From the NCBI RefSeq assembly GCF_017583045.1, contig NZ_JAGFBF010000001.1:186001-250000 (forward strand): a stretch of 64,000 nt of DNA. Reading direction: 5' to 3'. How positions within the stretch are numbered: position 1 is the stretch's first letter; every line of letters starts with the position of its first letter. Shown here piece after piece: positions 36,530-45,713 of the stretch. Source of the DNA: Leucobacter tardus (GTDB taxonomy: Bacteria > Actinomycetota > Actinomycetes > Actinomycetales > Microbacteriaceae). The notes beneath the pieces were generated by a model that did no database searches, was not told the origin of the DNA, and saw only the letters and a list, made by a program, of their open reading frames with translations. The position numbers and the translations under genes were made by a program.

Positions 36530-36880
36530 ATGGGCCACCTCATCTACGGCAGCGGCATCGAGTACGACATCGAAGACCGCACCCTCGCACACGCCAAAGT
36601 CGCGATCGGCATGAAGCTCCGCCGCGGCGAGGCATTCTTCGTCAGCTGGCCCAACCCGGTCTCCCGCGGCAGTGGACGCGTCTCGATCTGGTTGTCGCCG
36701 AACATCCCACTCGTCTTCCGTTTCGCCGGCAGCCGCGTTCCCGAGCTCAATCAGACCTGGGTCAACGTGCTGCACGATCTCTCGAACACGTCGCGCGGAC
36801 TCGTTCTGCTCAGCGAGAAAGAGGCGGAGGCGTACGCCGCGCAGCGTGCGCAGGACGGTACACAGCCGCAGTTCGAGTAG
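36530..36880 (+). CDS. DUF7882-type small protein, copy A
   Basis: 116 residues of a family I know mainly from Microbacteriaceae, where it is sometimes mislabelled ATP-dependent DNA ligase; no ligase motif is present. The protein starts MGHLIYGSGIEYDIEDRTLAH and has a beta-rich core with RGSGRVSIWLSPNIPLVFRF. It has no signal or membrane helix. Copy B, 34 bases downstream, aligns along the whole length. Function unknown; size and strands suggest a small barrel. Start at ATG 36530, because both copies then begin MG(H/R)LxYG. Confidence 0.85.
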   Translation: MGHLIYGSGIEYDIEDRTLAHAKVAIGMKLRRGEAFFVSWPNPVSRGSGRVSIWLSPNIPLVFRFAGSRVPELNQTWVNVLHDLSNTSRGLVLLSEKEAEAYAAQRAQDGTQPQFE

Positions 36881-36914
36881 TCTCAGTCTCGATACCACAG
36901 AATCGAGGGCACGA

Positions 36915-37220
36915 GTGGGCAGACTGCACTACGGACACGAGCAGACGTTCGAGTTCGACGATCGCACGCTCGCGCACCTGCGCTCCGTGGTGGTCGTCAA
37001 ACTCACACTGCAGGAGAGCATCGTCTTCACCTGGGACGCGGACGGGACGCGCCGCACCATCTGGCTACACCCATCGATCCCGGTCACGTTCGAATTCGAC
37101 TCGACCGAGAATCACGAGATCAACCACGCCTGGCTCGAACACCTCATGGGGCTCGCCAACGGGCGCGGCGGACTCGTCCTCACGCCGGAACCGGCCGCGG
37201 AGCTGAACACCCGGGCGTAA
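36915..37220 (+). CDS. DUF7882-type small protein, copy B
   Basis: 101 residues, starting at a GTG with GAGGG upstream. It parallels copy A: MGRLHYGHEQTFEFDDRTLAH, TIWLHPSIPVTFEFD and NHAWLEHLMGLAN against copy A's WVNVLHDLSN. The copies have diverged strongly, so this is an old tandem duplication kept as a pair, perhaps subunits of a heteromer. No function is known. Confidence 0.85.
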   Translation: MGRLHYGHEQTFEFDDRTLAHLRSVVVVKLTLQESIVFTWDADGTRRTIWLHPSIPVTFEFDSTENHEINHAWLEHLMGLANGRGGLVLTPEPAAELNTRA

Positions 37221-37260
37221 TCCGGGCGGCGGCCTTCCGTCACCCGAACACGCACGGACC

Positions 37261-37512
37261 TCAGGCGGGCGGGTCGAACGCGATGGGCGTCGAGGGGATC
37301 TCCTCGGCCGTCGCGGCGACGGCGTCGATCCCGCCCGTATCCTCCGGACGCCCCTCAGAGCTTCCGGAATTCTCGGTTGCCGATTCGGCGGTCGCCGGCC
37401 CCTCAGGGGTCGCTCCGCCCTCATCGGCCCAGTCCGCTCCGGTCTCGTCGGACCGTGCGGGGTCGCTCGTCGCGTCAGGGTCCCGACGATCGTGCTGCTG
37501 GTCGTTCATCAT
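37261..37512 (-). CDS. Acidic, disordered hypothetical protein
   Basis: 83 residues, rich in Asp, Glu, Ala, Thr, Ser and Pro, without hydrophobic core, Cys or recognised domain; it should be unfolded. Support comes from an AGGAGG Shine-Dalgarno just before two adjacent ATG codons; the second ATG (37509) has the better spacing of four bases and may be the true start. It lies 58 bases downstream of the Rho-N-like gene on the same strand and may be co-transcribed. Confidence 0.6.
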   Translation of the reverse strand: MMNDQQHDRRDPDATSDPARSDETGADWADEGGATPEGPATAESATENSGSSEGRPEDTGGIDAVAATAEEIPSTPIAFDPPA

Positions 37513-37570
37513 GCCTCCTGCTTCGATTGCGAAATACGGTGCGCGGTTCGCGCGGTGAGAACGAGCTCGA

Positions 37571-37846
37571 TCAGTGCTGCCGCAGCCGCCGGATGAGCTC
37601 GTCCTTGCGCAGGTCCGAGTACCCGCTCAGCCCGAGTTCCTTGGCGCGCTGACGCAGCTCGGGAACCGTGCGTTCCTCATAGTCTTCGGCTTCGCCTCCG
37701 CGCTCGCCGACCTTCTCGCGCCCGTCGCGCGCGGCGGCGTTCGCGATGCGGGCGGCCTTCTCCTTCGAAGCGCCCTCCTCGGTCAGTCGCTCGTAGAGTT
37801 CGGGGTCCTTGATGGACGGATTCTCGTCTCGCTGCTGCTTCGGCAC
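37571..37846 (-). CDS. Small protein with Rho-N/SAP-like C-terminus (DUF7218-like)
   Basis: 91 residues. The N-terminal half (KDPELYERLTEEGASKEKAARIANAAARDG) matches a motif common in small actinobacterial proteins annotated DUF7218. The C-terminal half (RTVPELRQRAKELGLSGYSDLRKDELIRRL) is a Rho termination factor N-terminal/SAP-like helical fold that can bind nucleic acid. The GTG at 37846 has GGAGGTG eight bases upstream, deciding the start over a longer frame. Function unknown, possibly stress-related. Confidence 0.85.
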   Translation of the reverse strand: MPKQQRDENPSIKDPELYERLTEEGASKEKAARIANAAARDGREKVGERGGEAEDYEERTVPELRQRAKELGLSGYSDLRKDELIRRLRQH

Positions 37847-37961
37847 GCTGCCACCTCCAGATCCCCAACGTACGAGATCGGAATGCGTGCGACCACCCCT
37901 CGACAGGTGCATCGAATCCCGATACTGTTTTCGGTTTCGGGTTCTCCGCGAACCGCCGTTG

Positions 37962-39188
37962 TCAGTCCTCGCGCACCGAGGTCAGATACTCCCCGATCCG
38001 GCCGATGGCCTCCGTCAGCACCGGCACCGCGGGCAGCGTCACGAAGCGCAGGTGATCGGGGGTCGGCAGGTTGAAACCGCGCCCGTTCGTCACGAGGACG
38101 TGCGTGGCGCGCAGCAGGTCGATCACGAACGCCTGGTCGTCGGCGATCGGGTAGCGATCCGGATCCAGTCGCGGGAACAGGTACATCGCGCCCCCGGGCA
38201 GCGTGCACTCGACGCCGGGAATCTGCGTGAGCAGGCCGTGCGCGGCGTCGCGCTGTTCCCGCAGACGCCCGCCGGGCGCGCAGAGCTCCGCGATCGAGCT
38301 GCCCCCGCTCTCGGCGCCGAGCGCGATCGGGATCGCGTACTGCGCCGGCACGTTCGCGCACATGCGCATGTTCGCGAGCAGGGTCAGCCCCTCCAGGAAG
38401 TCGCGTGCCCGATCGCGGTCACCGCTCACGGCCACCCACCCCGCACGGTATCCCGCGATCCGCTGCGCCTTCGAGAGACCGCTGAACGTCAGGCACAGGG
38501 TGTCCGACACGTGCAGCGCGGCGTGCTCGTGCACCGCACCGTCGTACAGGATCTGCTCGTAGATCTCGTCGGCCATGAGCACCAGGCCGTGACGCTCGGC
38601 GAGGGCCGCGAACCCGCGCACCAGCTCGGGCGAGTAGACAGCGCCCGTGGGGTTGTTGGGGTTGATGAGCACGATGCCCTTGGTGCGGTCGGTGACGAGG
38701 CGTTCGATCGCCTCGAGATCGGGCATCCACCCGTTCGACTCGTCGCACGGGTAGTGGACGGCGTGACCGCCGGACAGCGTAACCTGCGCGGTCCAGAGCG
38801 GGTAATCCGGCGACGGCACCAGGATCTCGTCCCCGCTGTCCACCAGTGCCTGCAGCACGAGCGAGATCATCTCACTCACGCCGTTGCCGATGAACACGTC
38901 GTCCTCGGTGACGGCGGTGACGCCCTCATCCTCATAGAACTGCGCCACCGCCTGCCGCGCCGCCGGGATCCCCCGGGAGTCGCTGTACCCCTGCGCTGTG
39001 GGCAGCACGCGACGGAGTTCGTCGACGATCTCTGCCGGCGCCTCGAACCCGAAGGGCTCGGGGTTGCCGATGTTGAGCTTCAGGATCTCGTGACCGTCAC
39101 GTTCGAGGCGCTGGGCCTCCTGCAGGATCGGACCGCGCACGTCGTAGCGCACCCCGCTGAGCTTCCGTGACTGAGTAATCGGACGCAT
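37962..39188 (-). CDS. PLP-dependent class I/II aminotransferase (AlaA-like)
   Basis: 408 residues of fold-type I. The PLP lysine lies in SGLSKAQRIAGYRAGW; other cofactor and substrate residues are in NPNNPTGAVY, ADEIYEQILYDG and the C-terminal RFVTLP. Length and motifs match the alanine/aspartate aminotransferase group, close to the AlaA-type that makes alanine from pyruvate and glutamate. Divergent from an asparagine synthetase-like gene, with only 85 bases between; both enzymes handle amino-group transfer, so shared regulation is possible. Confidence 0.93.
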   Translation of the reverse strand: MRPITQSRKLSGVRYDVRGPILQEAQRLERDGHEILKLNIGNPEPFGFEAPAEIVDELRRVLPTAQGYSDSRGIPAARQAVAQFYEDEGVTAVTEDDVFIGNGVSEMISLVLQALVDSGDEILVPSPDYPLWTAQVTLSGGHAVHYPCDESNGWMPDLEAIERLVTDRTKGIVLINPNNPTGAVYSPELVRGFAALAERHGLVLMADEIYEQILYDGAVHEHAALHVSDTLCLTFSGLSKAQRIAGYRAGWVAVSGDRDRARDFLEGLTLLANMRMCANVPAQYAIPIALGAESGGSSIAELCAPGGRLREQRDAAHGLLTQIPGVECTLPGGAMYLFPRLDPDRYPIADDQAFVIDLLRATHVLVTNGRGFNLPTPDHLRFVTLPAVPVLTEAIGRIGEYLTSVRED

Positions 39189-39273
39189 GCACTGATTCTG
39201 GCACTCCCCGGCCGTTCAGTCGAAACCCGCGATCATGCGCCACACCCAGGTCCGCGGCCTAAGATCGAACGGT

Positions 39274-40782
39274 ATGTGTGGAATCGTCGCAGTCCATGAC
39301 CCCGTATCCGCCACCGGTCCCGACCTCGATCTCGGCAGGGCCATGCTCGACCGGATCGGTCATCGCGGCCCCGACGGACGCGGTGAGCGCGCGGTCGGAC
39401 CGACCTGGCTCGGCCACGTGCGTCTCGCGATCGTCGACCTCGATGCGGGTGATCAGCCGCTCGGACCGGCCGATGACCACTGGGCCGTCGTCAACGGGGA
39501 GATCTACAACCACCGAGAGCTGCGCACGGTCTCCGGCCTGCACTTCGCATCCGCGACGGACTCCGACAGCGAGGCGGCGCTCGCCGCGGCCGTCGCCGGG
39601 GACTTGGAGGCGCTCGCCGACCTCCGCGGCATGTACGCATTCGTCGTCGCGCACCCCGATGGGCGGGTCACCGCGGTCCGCGACCCACTCGGCGTGAAGC
39701 CGCTCTACTGGGCACGGGTCGACGGCGCGACGTACTTCGCCTCCGAACTCGTGGCGTTCGATCCGGCGATGCGCACCCGTGTCGAGGAGTTCCCTCCCGG
39801 TCACCGCTGGACCCCGGAGGAGGGGCTCGTGCGGTTCCGCAGCCTCCACGTGCCGAGCACCCAGATCACGGATCGCGACGCCGCGCTCACCCAGATCCGC
39901 GAGACGCTGATCACTGCCGTGCGACGGCGCATGATGGCCGATGTGCCGGTCGGCGTCTTCCTCTCCGGCGGCCTCGACTCCAGCCTCGTCGCGGCGATCA
40001 TGGCGTCGTTCGCCGACGAGGTGCCGGGCCCCGTGCACTCGTTCGCCGCCGGGACGGCGGGCAGTTCGGACCTCATCGCGGCCCGCCGCGTCGCCGAGCA
40101 CCTCGGACTCGAGCACCACGAGCGCGTCTACGACGCCGACGAGGTCGTCTCGGTGCTGCCGGATGTCGTCGCGTCGATCGAGTCCTACGAGCCCTCGCTG
40201 GTGCGCAGCGCCGTGCCGAACTACCTGCTCGCCGAGGCGACCGCACCCGTCGTGAAAGTCGTGCTCACGGGCGAGGGCGCCGACGAGCTGTTCGCCGGGT
40301 ACGCGCACTTCCGCGACATCGTCGACGCTCCCGACCTGCGCGAAGCGCTGATCGACGGCGTCTCCGGGTTGCACAACCTCAACCTGCAGCGGTGCGATCG
40401 TGTCACCATGGCCCACGGTCTCGAGGCGCGCGTGCCGTTCCTCGACCGCGACCTCGTCGGTCTCGCTGGCCGCCTGCCCATCGAGTGGCTACTGCCGGGC
40501 GAACTCGGGCAGGAGAAGGCGATCCTGCGCGAGGCCTTCACCGGGTGGCTGCCCGACGACCTGCTGTGGCGGCCGAAGGAGCAGTTCGGCGACGGCAGCG
40601 GCACGGCGGACGTGATGCTCGAGCGCGCCGCCGAACTGGCGCCGGAGGACGACTGGGCGGATCAGCGCGTGAGCCGGCTCGCCGCACCGCGCAGCCGCGA
40701 AGAGCTCGCCTACCAGCGCATGTTCGCCGACCACCTCGCCGGCATCGACCAGCGCGTGCTCGGCAGGTTCGCGACGGCGTAG
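39274..40782 (+). CDS. asnB: Asparagine synthetase, glutamine-hydrolysing (AsnB-like)
   Basis: 502 residues. The N-terminal Ntn glutaminase domain begins MCGIVAVHD, so Cys2 becomes the N-terminal nucleophile; RGPDGRG and VNGEIYNHREL complete the site. The synthetase domain has the PP-loop SGGLDSSLVAAIM (about 224-236) and GEGADELFAGYAHF. It forms asparagine from aspartate, glutamine and ATP. The ATG at 39274 is required to expose Cys2, overruling a start 13 codons upstream. TAAGAT (39260-39265) eight bases before the ATG and the lack of a ribosome-binding site suggest a leaderless or nearly leaderless mRNA. Confidence 0.93.
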   Translation: MCGIVAVHDPVSATGPDLDLGRAMLDRIGHRGPDGRGERAVGPTWLGHVRLAIVDLDAGDQPLGPADDHWAVVNGEIYNHRELRTVSGLHFASATDSDSEAALAAAVAGDLEALADLRGMYAFVVAHPDGRVTAVRDPLGVKPLYWARVDGATYFASELVAFDPAMRTRVEEFPPGHRWTPEEGLVRFRSLHVPSTQITDRDAALTQIRETLITAVRRRMMADVPVGVFLSGGLDSSLVAAIMASFADEVPGPVHSFAAGTAGSSDLIAARRVAEHLGLEHHERVYDADEVVSVLPDVVASIESYEPSLVRSAVPNYLLAEATAPVVKVVLTGEGADELFAGYAHFRDIVDAPDLREALIDGVSGLHNLNLQRCDRVTMAHGLEARVPFLDRDLVGLAGRLPIEWLLPGELGQEKAILREAFTGWLPDDLLWRPKEQFGDGSGTADVMLERAAELAPEDDWADQRVSRLAAPRSREELAYQRMFADHLAGIDQRVLGRFATA

Positions 40783-40799
40783 CGGGCGGGCGCCTGCCG

Positions 40800-41393
40800 T
40801 CAGTCCACCGTGTACGTGCGACCGGACACGATCCCCTCGACCGATCGCACGAACGCGAGGCCGAGCCGCTCGTCCGAGACGGGTTCGAACCCGGGAAACG
40901 CGTCGTGGTACCCGGTCGCGGACGCCAGCACTGTGGGGCTGACGGCGTTCAGGCGGATCCCGCGGGGCAGCTCACCCGCTGCGGACCGCACGAACGATTC
41001 CACGGCCCCGTTGGCCATCGCCGCGGCCGCACCCGTGGGGATCGGTTCTCGCGAGAGGATGCCGGTCGTGAGGGTGAACGAGCCGCCGTCGTTCACGAAG
41101 TCGAGGCCGATGCGCAGCAGGTTCAGCTGACTGAGGACTTTCCCGGTGAACGCGGCGGTCAGGTCGTCCGGGGTCAGCTCGGGAGCGGGCTTGAACGGCG
41201 CTGAGCCGAACGCCGAGATCACCGCGTCGAAACGCCCGAGACGCTCGAACACTGCCGAGATGGACTGCGGATCGAGCAGGTTGATCGCGGGATCCGTGCT
41301 GCGGCTCACCGCCACGATGTCGTGCTTCGACTGGAGTGCGGCCGCGGCAGCCGAGCCGACGTGTCCGCTGGCGCCGACGATCAGAATTCTCAT
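40800..41393 (-). CDS. Short-chain dehydrogenase/reductase, short form
   Basis: 197 residues. The Rossmann motif is IVGASGHVGSAAA at the N-terminus and NAVSPTVLASA lies late in the fold. The usual YxxxK active site is replaced: the aligned segment reads TGAAAAMANGAVESFVRSAAGEL with no Tyr or Lys, so classical SDR catalysis is doubtful, although this subgroup is common in bacteria. GGGAG precedes the ATG. Converges with asnB after 17 bases; upstream lies the thiamine-binding protein gene. Substrate unknown. Confidence 0.87.
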   Translation of the reverse strand: MRILIVGASGHVGSAAAAALQSKHDIVAVSRSTDPAINLLDPQSISAVFERLGRFDAVISAFGSAPFKPAPELTPDDLTAAFTGKVLSQLNLLRIGLDFVNDGGSFTLTTGILSREPIPTGAAAAMANGAVESFVRSAAGELPRGIRLNAVSPTVLASATGYHDAFPGFEPVSDERLGLAFVRSVEGIVSGRTYTVD

Positions 41394-41449
41394 GAGGTCT
41401 CCCTGTCTCGAGTCGGGTTCACGTGCGGGGTTCGGGCGAAGCGTCGGCC

Positions 41450-41782
41450 TCAGTCGTCGCGGACGCCGGCATCGCCGCGTTCCCCGTCGATCGCCGCCTC
41501 CATGCGTTCGAGTTTGCCGTCGAGCTCACCGGTGAAGCCGGGGCGGATGTCGGCCTTCATCACGAGCGAGATGCGGGATCCGAACGGGGCGACGGCGTCC
41601 GTCGCACGCTTCACGACGGCGAACACCTCGTCCCACTCCCCCTCGATGGTGGTGAACATGGCGTCGGTGCGGTTCGGCAGACCCGACTCACGGACGACCT
41701 GCACGGCAGCGGCGACGGCGTCGTGGACGGAGCCGTCCGCGCGGCCGGTTCCTGACGGGGCGACAGAGAATGCGAGCAGCAT
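41450..41782 (-). CDS. MTH1187-type thiamine-binding protein
   Basis: 110 residues, a ferredoxin-like fold of the MTH1187/YkoF family. MLLAFSVAPSG begins the first strand, and GLPNRTDAMFTTIEGEWDEV with SLVMKADIRPG are family-like. Such proteins bind thiamine or hydroxymethylpyrimidine and form tetramers. GAAGGGA precedes the ATG. It lies between an SDR and an MFS exporter and nothing else here concerns thiamine, although the ThDP enzyme at 19231-20937 is a user of the cofactor. Confidence 0.88.
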   Translation of the reverse strand: MLLAFSVAPSGTGRADGSVHDAVAAAVQVVRESGLPNRTDAMFTTIEGEWDEVFAVVKRATDAVAPFGSRISLVMKADIRPGFTGELDGKLERMEAAIDGERGDAGVRDD

Positions 41783-41853
41783 GGGAATCCCTTCGAGTCA
41801 CGGACGATCTTGCCACCAGCGTAGGCGCAGCTCGCCCGCACCGGTCGAGATCG

Positions 41854-43335
41854 TTATTTCGCGGCGACCGCCACGGCTTCGGTGTGCGTCCGCGTCGGTC
41901 GCGGCGCGAAGCACAGCGTCAGCAGCAGCCCCACGATGATCACGGAGACGGGCAGAATCAGCGACTGACCCATCGCGATCCCGAACCCCTCGCGCAGCGC
42001 CTCGGGCAGCTGCCCGGCGGCCTCGCCCGGACCGCCGGCGCCGGCGCCGAGCTGGGCCGTGATCCGCCCCTGCATGAGCGCCGCCATCGCCGCGGCGCCC
42101 AGCACCGCACCCACCTGACGACCGGTGTTGTAGACACCCGATCCGGCGCCGGCGAGCGAGCGGTCGAGGCTGAACGTCGTGATCGACGCGAGCGGACCCC
42201 ACATGAACGAGTTGCCGAAGCCGAGTACAGCGCTCGGCACGAGCATCCAGAGCACCGGCACCTGCGCCCACATCATCGCCGCGTACCCGAGCAAGCCGAG
42301 TGCGACGAGCCCGAGCCCGATCGTCGAGACGCGTCGGGAGTCGTGCGCATCGACGTACGTGCCGACGGGCCGCGCCATGAGCACCGACACGACCGCCGTC
42401 GGCACGAGCATCAGCGCCGCACGAGTCGGAGAGAGCCCCTCGACCAGCTGGAAGTAGAACATGATCGGCAGTCCGAGCGACGTGATGGTCGCGCCCACGG
42501 TCACGATCGTCGCCGATCCGACGGAGAAGTTGCGGTTGCGGAAGAGGACCAGAGGCATGAGCGGTTCCCCTCGCTGCACCCGCTGCCACACGACGAACAG
42601 CGCCAGAATGACGAGGCCGGCCGCGATGAGCATCCAGACCGTGACCGGCCCCCAGATGCGCCCCCACTCGAAGGCCTCGCCCTCTTGAATACCGAAGACC
42701 ACCAGGAACATGCCGACGGCGCTCAGGAGCACGCCGAGTCCGTCGAACCGGTGCGCACTCGTCTCGAGCTTCGGCACGTACTTCAGCGCGAGCGCGAAGG
42801 CGATGACGCCCACCGGCACGTTGATGAAGAAGATCCACTCCCAGCCGAACCCGTCGAGCAGGAACCCGCCGAGGATCGGGCCGACCAGCGTCGCCACACC
42901 GGCAGTGACCCCCCACACCGCCATCGCCGAACCGCGCTCGCGCGGCCCGAAGATGCGCGTGATGACCGCCATCGTCTGCGGTGTCATGAGCGCGGCGCCG
43001 AGTCCCTGGAAGACGCGCGCGATGATCAGCGTGGTGATCTCGCCCGCCAGCCCGCACGCGAGCGACGACAGCGTGAACACCGTCAGGCCGATGAGGTAGA
43101 CCCGGCGCTGCCCGAACCGGTCGCCGAGGCGTCCGGTGATGAGCAACGGCACCGCATACGCCAGCAGGTAGGCGCTCGTCGCCCACAGCGTCGCGGTCAG
43201 CGACGCCCCGAGCCCGCTCATGATCGACGGGTTCGCGACCGACACGATCGTCGTGTCGACCAGGATCATGAAGAACCCGATCACCATCGCCCAAAGTGCG
43301 GCCCACGGCCTGACGGGGGCGCTGTTCACTGACAT
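41854..43335 (-). CDS. DHA2-family MFS drug exporter
   Basis: 493 residues with about 14 helices. Diagnostic motifs: FFMILVDTTIVSVANPSI (motif D1 of the 14-helix group), GRLGDRFGQRRVY (motif A), and GWEWIFFINVPVG (motif C region). Proton-driven export of drugs or other amphiphiles is expected. Preceded by AGAGAGG. It faces the divergent xth gene across 161 bases; no TetR or MarR regulator is adjacent. Confidence 0.93.
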   Translation of the reverse strand: MSVNSAPVRPWAALWAMVIGFFMILVDTTIVSVANPSIMSGLGASLTATLWATSAYLLAYAVPLLITGRLGDRFGQRRVYLIGLTVFTLSSLACGLAGEITTLIIARVFQGLGAALMTPQTMAVITRIFGPRERGSAMAVWGVTAGVATLVGPILGGFLLDGFGWEWIFFINVPVGVIAFALALKYVPKLETSAHRFDGLGVLLSAVGMFLVVFGIQEGEAFEWGRIWGPVTVWMLIAAGLVILALFVVWQRVQRGEPLMPLVLFRNRNFSVGSATIVTVGATITSLGLPIMFYFQLVEGLSPTRAALMLVPTAVVSVLMARPVGTYVDAHDSRRVSTIGLGLVALGLLGYAAMMWAQVPVLWMLVPSAVLGFGNSFMWGPLASITTFSLDRSLAGAGSGVYNTGRQVGAVLGAAAMAALMQGRITAQLGAGAGGPGEAAGQLPEALREGFGIAMGQSLILPVSVIIVGLLLTLCFAPRPTRTHTEAVAVAAK

Positions 43336-43496
43336 GGACGACCTCTCTCATCGGGGCCGCTGGCGGGCCCGCTGCCCGACTCGAGCGCCGGGACCCAGAC
43401 AGCATACGCCCGGCCTCTGACGTTGGGGTGCGCCGGTACGGGCGGACTCCCAGCCCCGCCCCGTACATGTCAGTGGTGCGAAGTAGACTGGTGCGC

Positions 43497-44351
43497 ATGG
43501 CTGAATCCCTGCGCGTCGCATCCGTGAACGTCAACGGCATCCGTGCCGCGTACCGCAAGGGCATGGCCGACTGGCTCGACGCACGCGATGTCGACGTGCT
43601 CGCACTCCAAGAGGTGCGCGCCGACGATTCCCACGTCGACGAGCTGCTCGGCGCCGACTGGCACATCCTGCACGCACCGTCGCTCACCAAGGGACGCGCG
43701 GGCGTCGCGATCGCGAGCCGGGTCGCCCCGCTCGCGCACCGGGTCGGTCTCGGCGCCGACGACGCTCAGGATCGCATCCAGTCGGCCGGCCGCTGGCTCG
43801 AGGCAGACTTCGCGTTCGGCGACGACACCATCACGGTCGTCAGCAACTACACCCACTCGGGCGAGGCCGAGACGCCGAAGCAGGACGCCAAGTGGGCCTT
43901 CCTCGACGCGATGACCGAGCGCATGCACGAACTCAGCGACTCGGCGCACGTCGCGATCGTGGGCGACTTCAATGTCGGCCACCGCGAGCTCGACATCAAG
44001 AACTGGCGGGGCAACCGCAAGAAGAGCGGGTTCCTGCCCCGCGAACGCGCCTACTTCGACCGCATCTTCGGAGCGCGTGGCGAGACGGTGCAGGGCGTCG
44101 ACGACTCCGAAGGCACAGGTCTCGGCTGGGTCGATGTCGGGCGCACGTGGGCCGGCGAGGTCGAGGGCCCCTACACCTGGTGGTCGAACCGCGGACAGGC
44201 GTTCGACAACGACACGGGCTGGCGCATCGACTACCACGTCGTCACCCCGGCGCTCGCCGAACGGGTCGCCGACTACCGGGTCGACCGCTACCCCTCCTAC
44301 GACGCGCGATGGTCCGACCACGCACCCGTCGTCGTCGACTACCGCGTCTGA
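43497..44351 (+). CDS. xth: Exodeoxyribonuclease III
   Basis: 284 residues of the AP endonuclease/exonuclease III fold. Key residues are seen in ASVNVNGIRAAYRKG, LALQEVRADD (metal-binding Glu), GDFNVGHRELD (catalytic Asp-Asn) and WSDHAPVVVDY (Asp-His pair). It cuts DNA at abasic sites and removes 3' blocks in base-excision repair. TAGACT lies seven bases before the ATG at 43497 and there is no Shine-Dalgarno, so the mRNA is probably leaderless. trpS follows 63 bases downstream on the same strand. Confidence 0.96.
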   Translation: MAESLRVASVNVNGIRAAYRKGMADWLDARDVDVLALQEVRADDSHVDELLGADWHILHAPSLTKGRAGVAIASRVAPLAHRVGLGADDAQDRIQSAGRWLEADFAFGDDTITVVSNYTHSGEAETPKQDAKWAFLDAMTERMHELSDSAHVAIVGDFNVGHRELDIKNWRGNRKKSGFLPRERAYFDRIFGARGETVQGVDDSEGTGLGWVDVGRTWAGEVEGPYTWWSNRGQAFDNDTGWRIDYHVVTPALAERVADYRVDRYPSYDARWSDHAPVVVDYRV

Positions 44352-45425
<1,074 letters not shown>

Positions 45426-45454
45426 GGCGAGGTCCACGGCGGGTCCGCTGCCCT

Positions 45455-45529
45455 GTCCACCGGTCGGGCCCGCCGCTCCGTCCACCGGTCCGGCCCGCTG
45501 CTCCGTCCACCGGTCCAGCCCGCCGCTCC
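45455..45529. repeat. Three tandem 25-bp repeats after trpS
   Basis: Units at 45455-45479, 45480-45504 and 45505-45529 begin GTCCACCGGTC and differ from one another at only one to three positions; a fourth, truncated copy begins at 45530. They are directly joined, so this is a minisatellite and not a CRISPR array. Each unit contains the 6-bp palindrome ACCGGT. They end 12 bases before the left palindromic element of the DUF559 unit. Confidence 0.9.
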
Positions 45530-45540
45530 GTCCGTTTCAT

Positions 45541-45590
45541 TGCGGGAATCTGTGCGATATACCTGCTTGAAGAGCACAGAATCCCGCACT
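45541..45590 (+). repeat. Palindromic element L flanking the DUF559 gene
   Basis: Arms TGCGGGAATCTGTGC (45541-45555) and GCACAGAATCCCGCA (45574-45588) pair at 14 of 15 positions around an 18-base loop. The element matches element R (46703-46754) in arm sequence, loop length and loop sequence (TAT, CC, TTGAA and AGA in the same order) and in orientation. A further partial copy, TTGCGGGAATC, repeats at 45591-45601. Confidence 0.85.
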
Positions 45591-45713
45591 TTGCGGGAAT
45601 CGCGGTGTGCTCGGGTCGCTTTCCTCTGTGCACACCTCTCGCCTCAACTGAGTTGTGAACAGTGCCAGCTCTCGAGCCCGCATCGTCCTGAGTGCTCCGC
45701 GCACAATAGGGGT

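Noticed and set aside
36530-37220. Naming the two small proteins ATP-dependent DNA ligase
   Set aside because: They are 116 and 101 residues and lack the KxDG adenylation motif.
45455-45529. Possible CRISPR array
   Set aside because: The 25-bp units are directly joined, with no spacers and no cas genes nearby.
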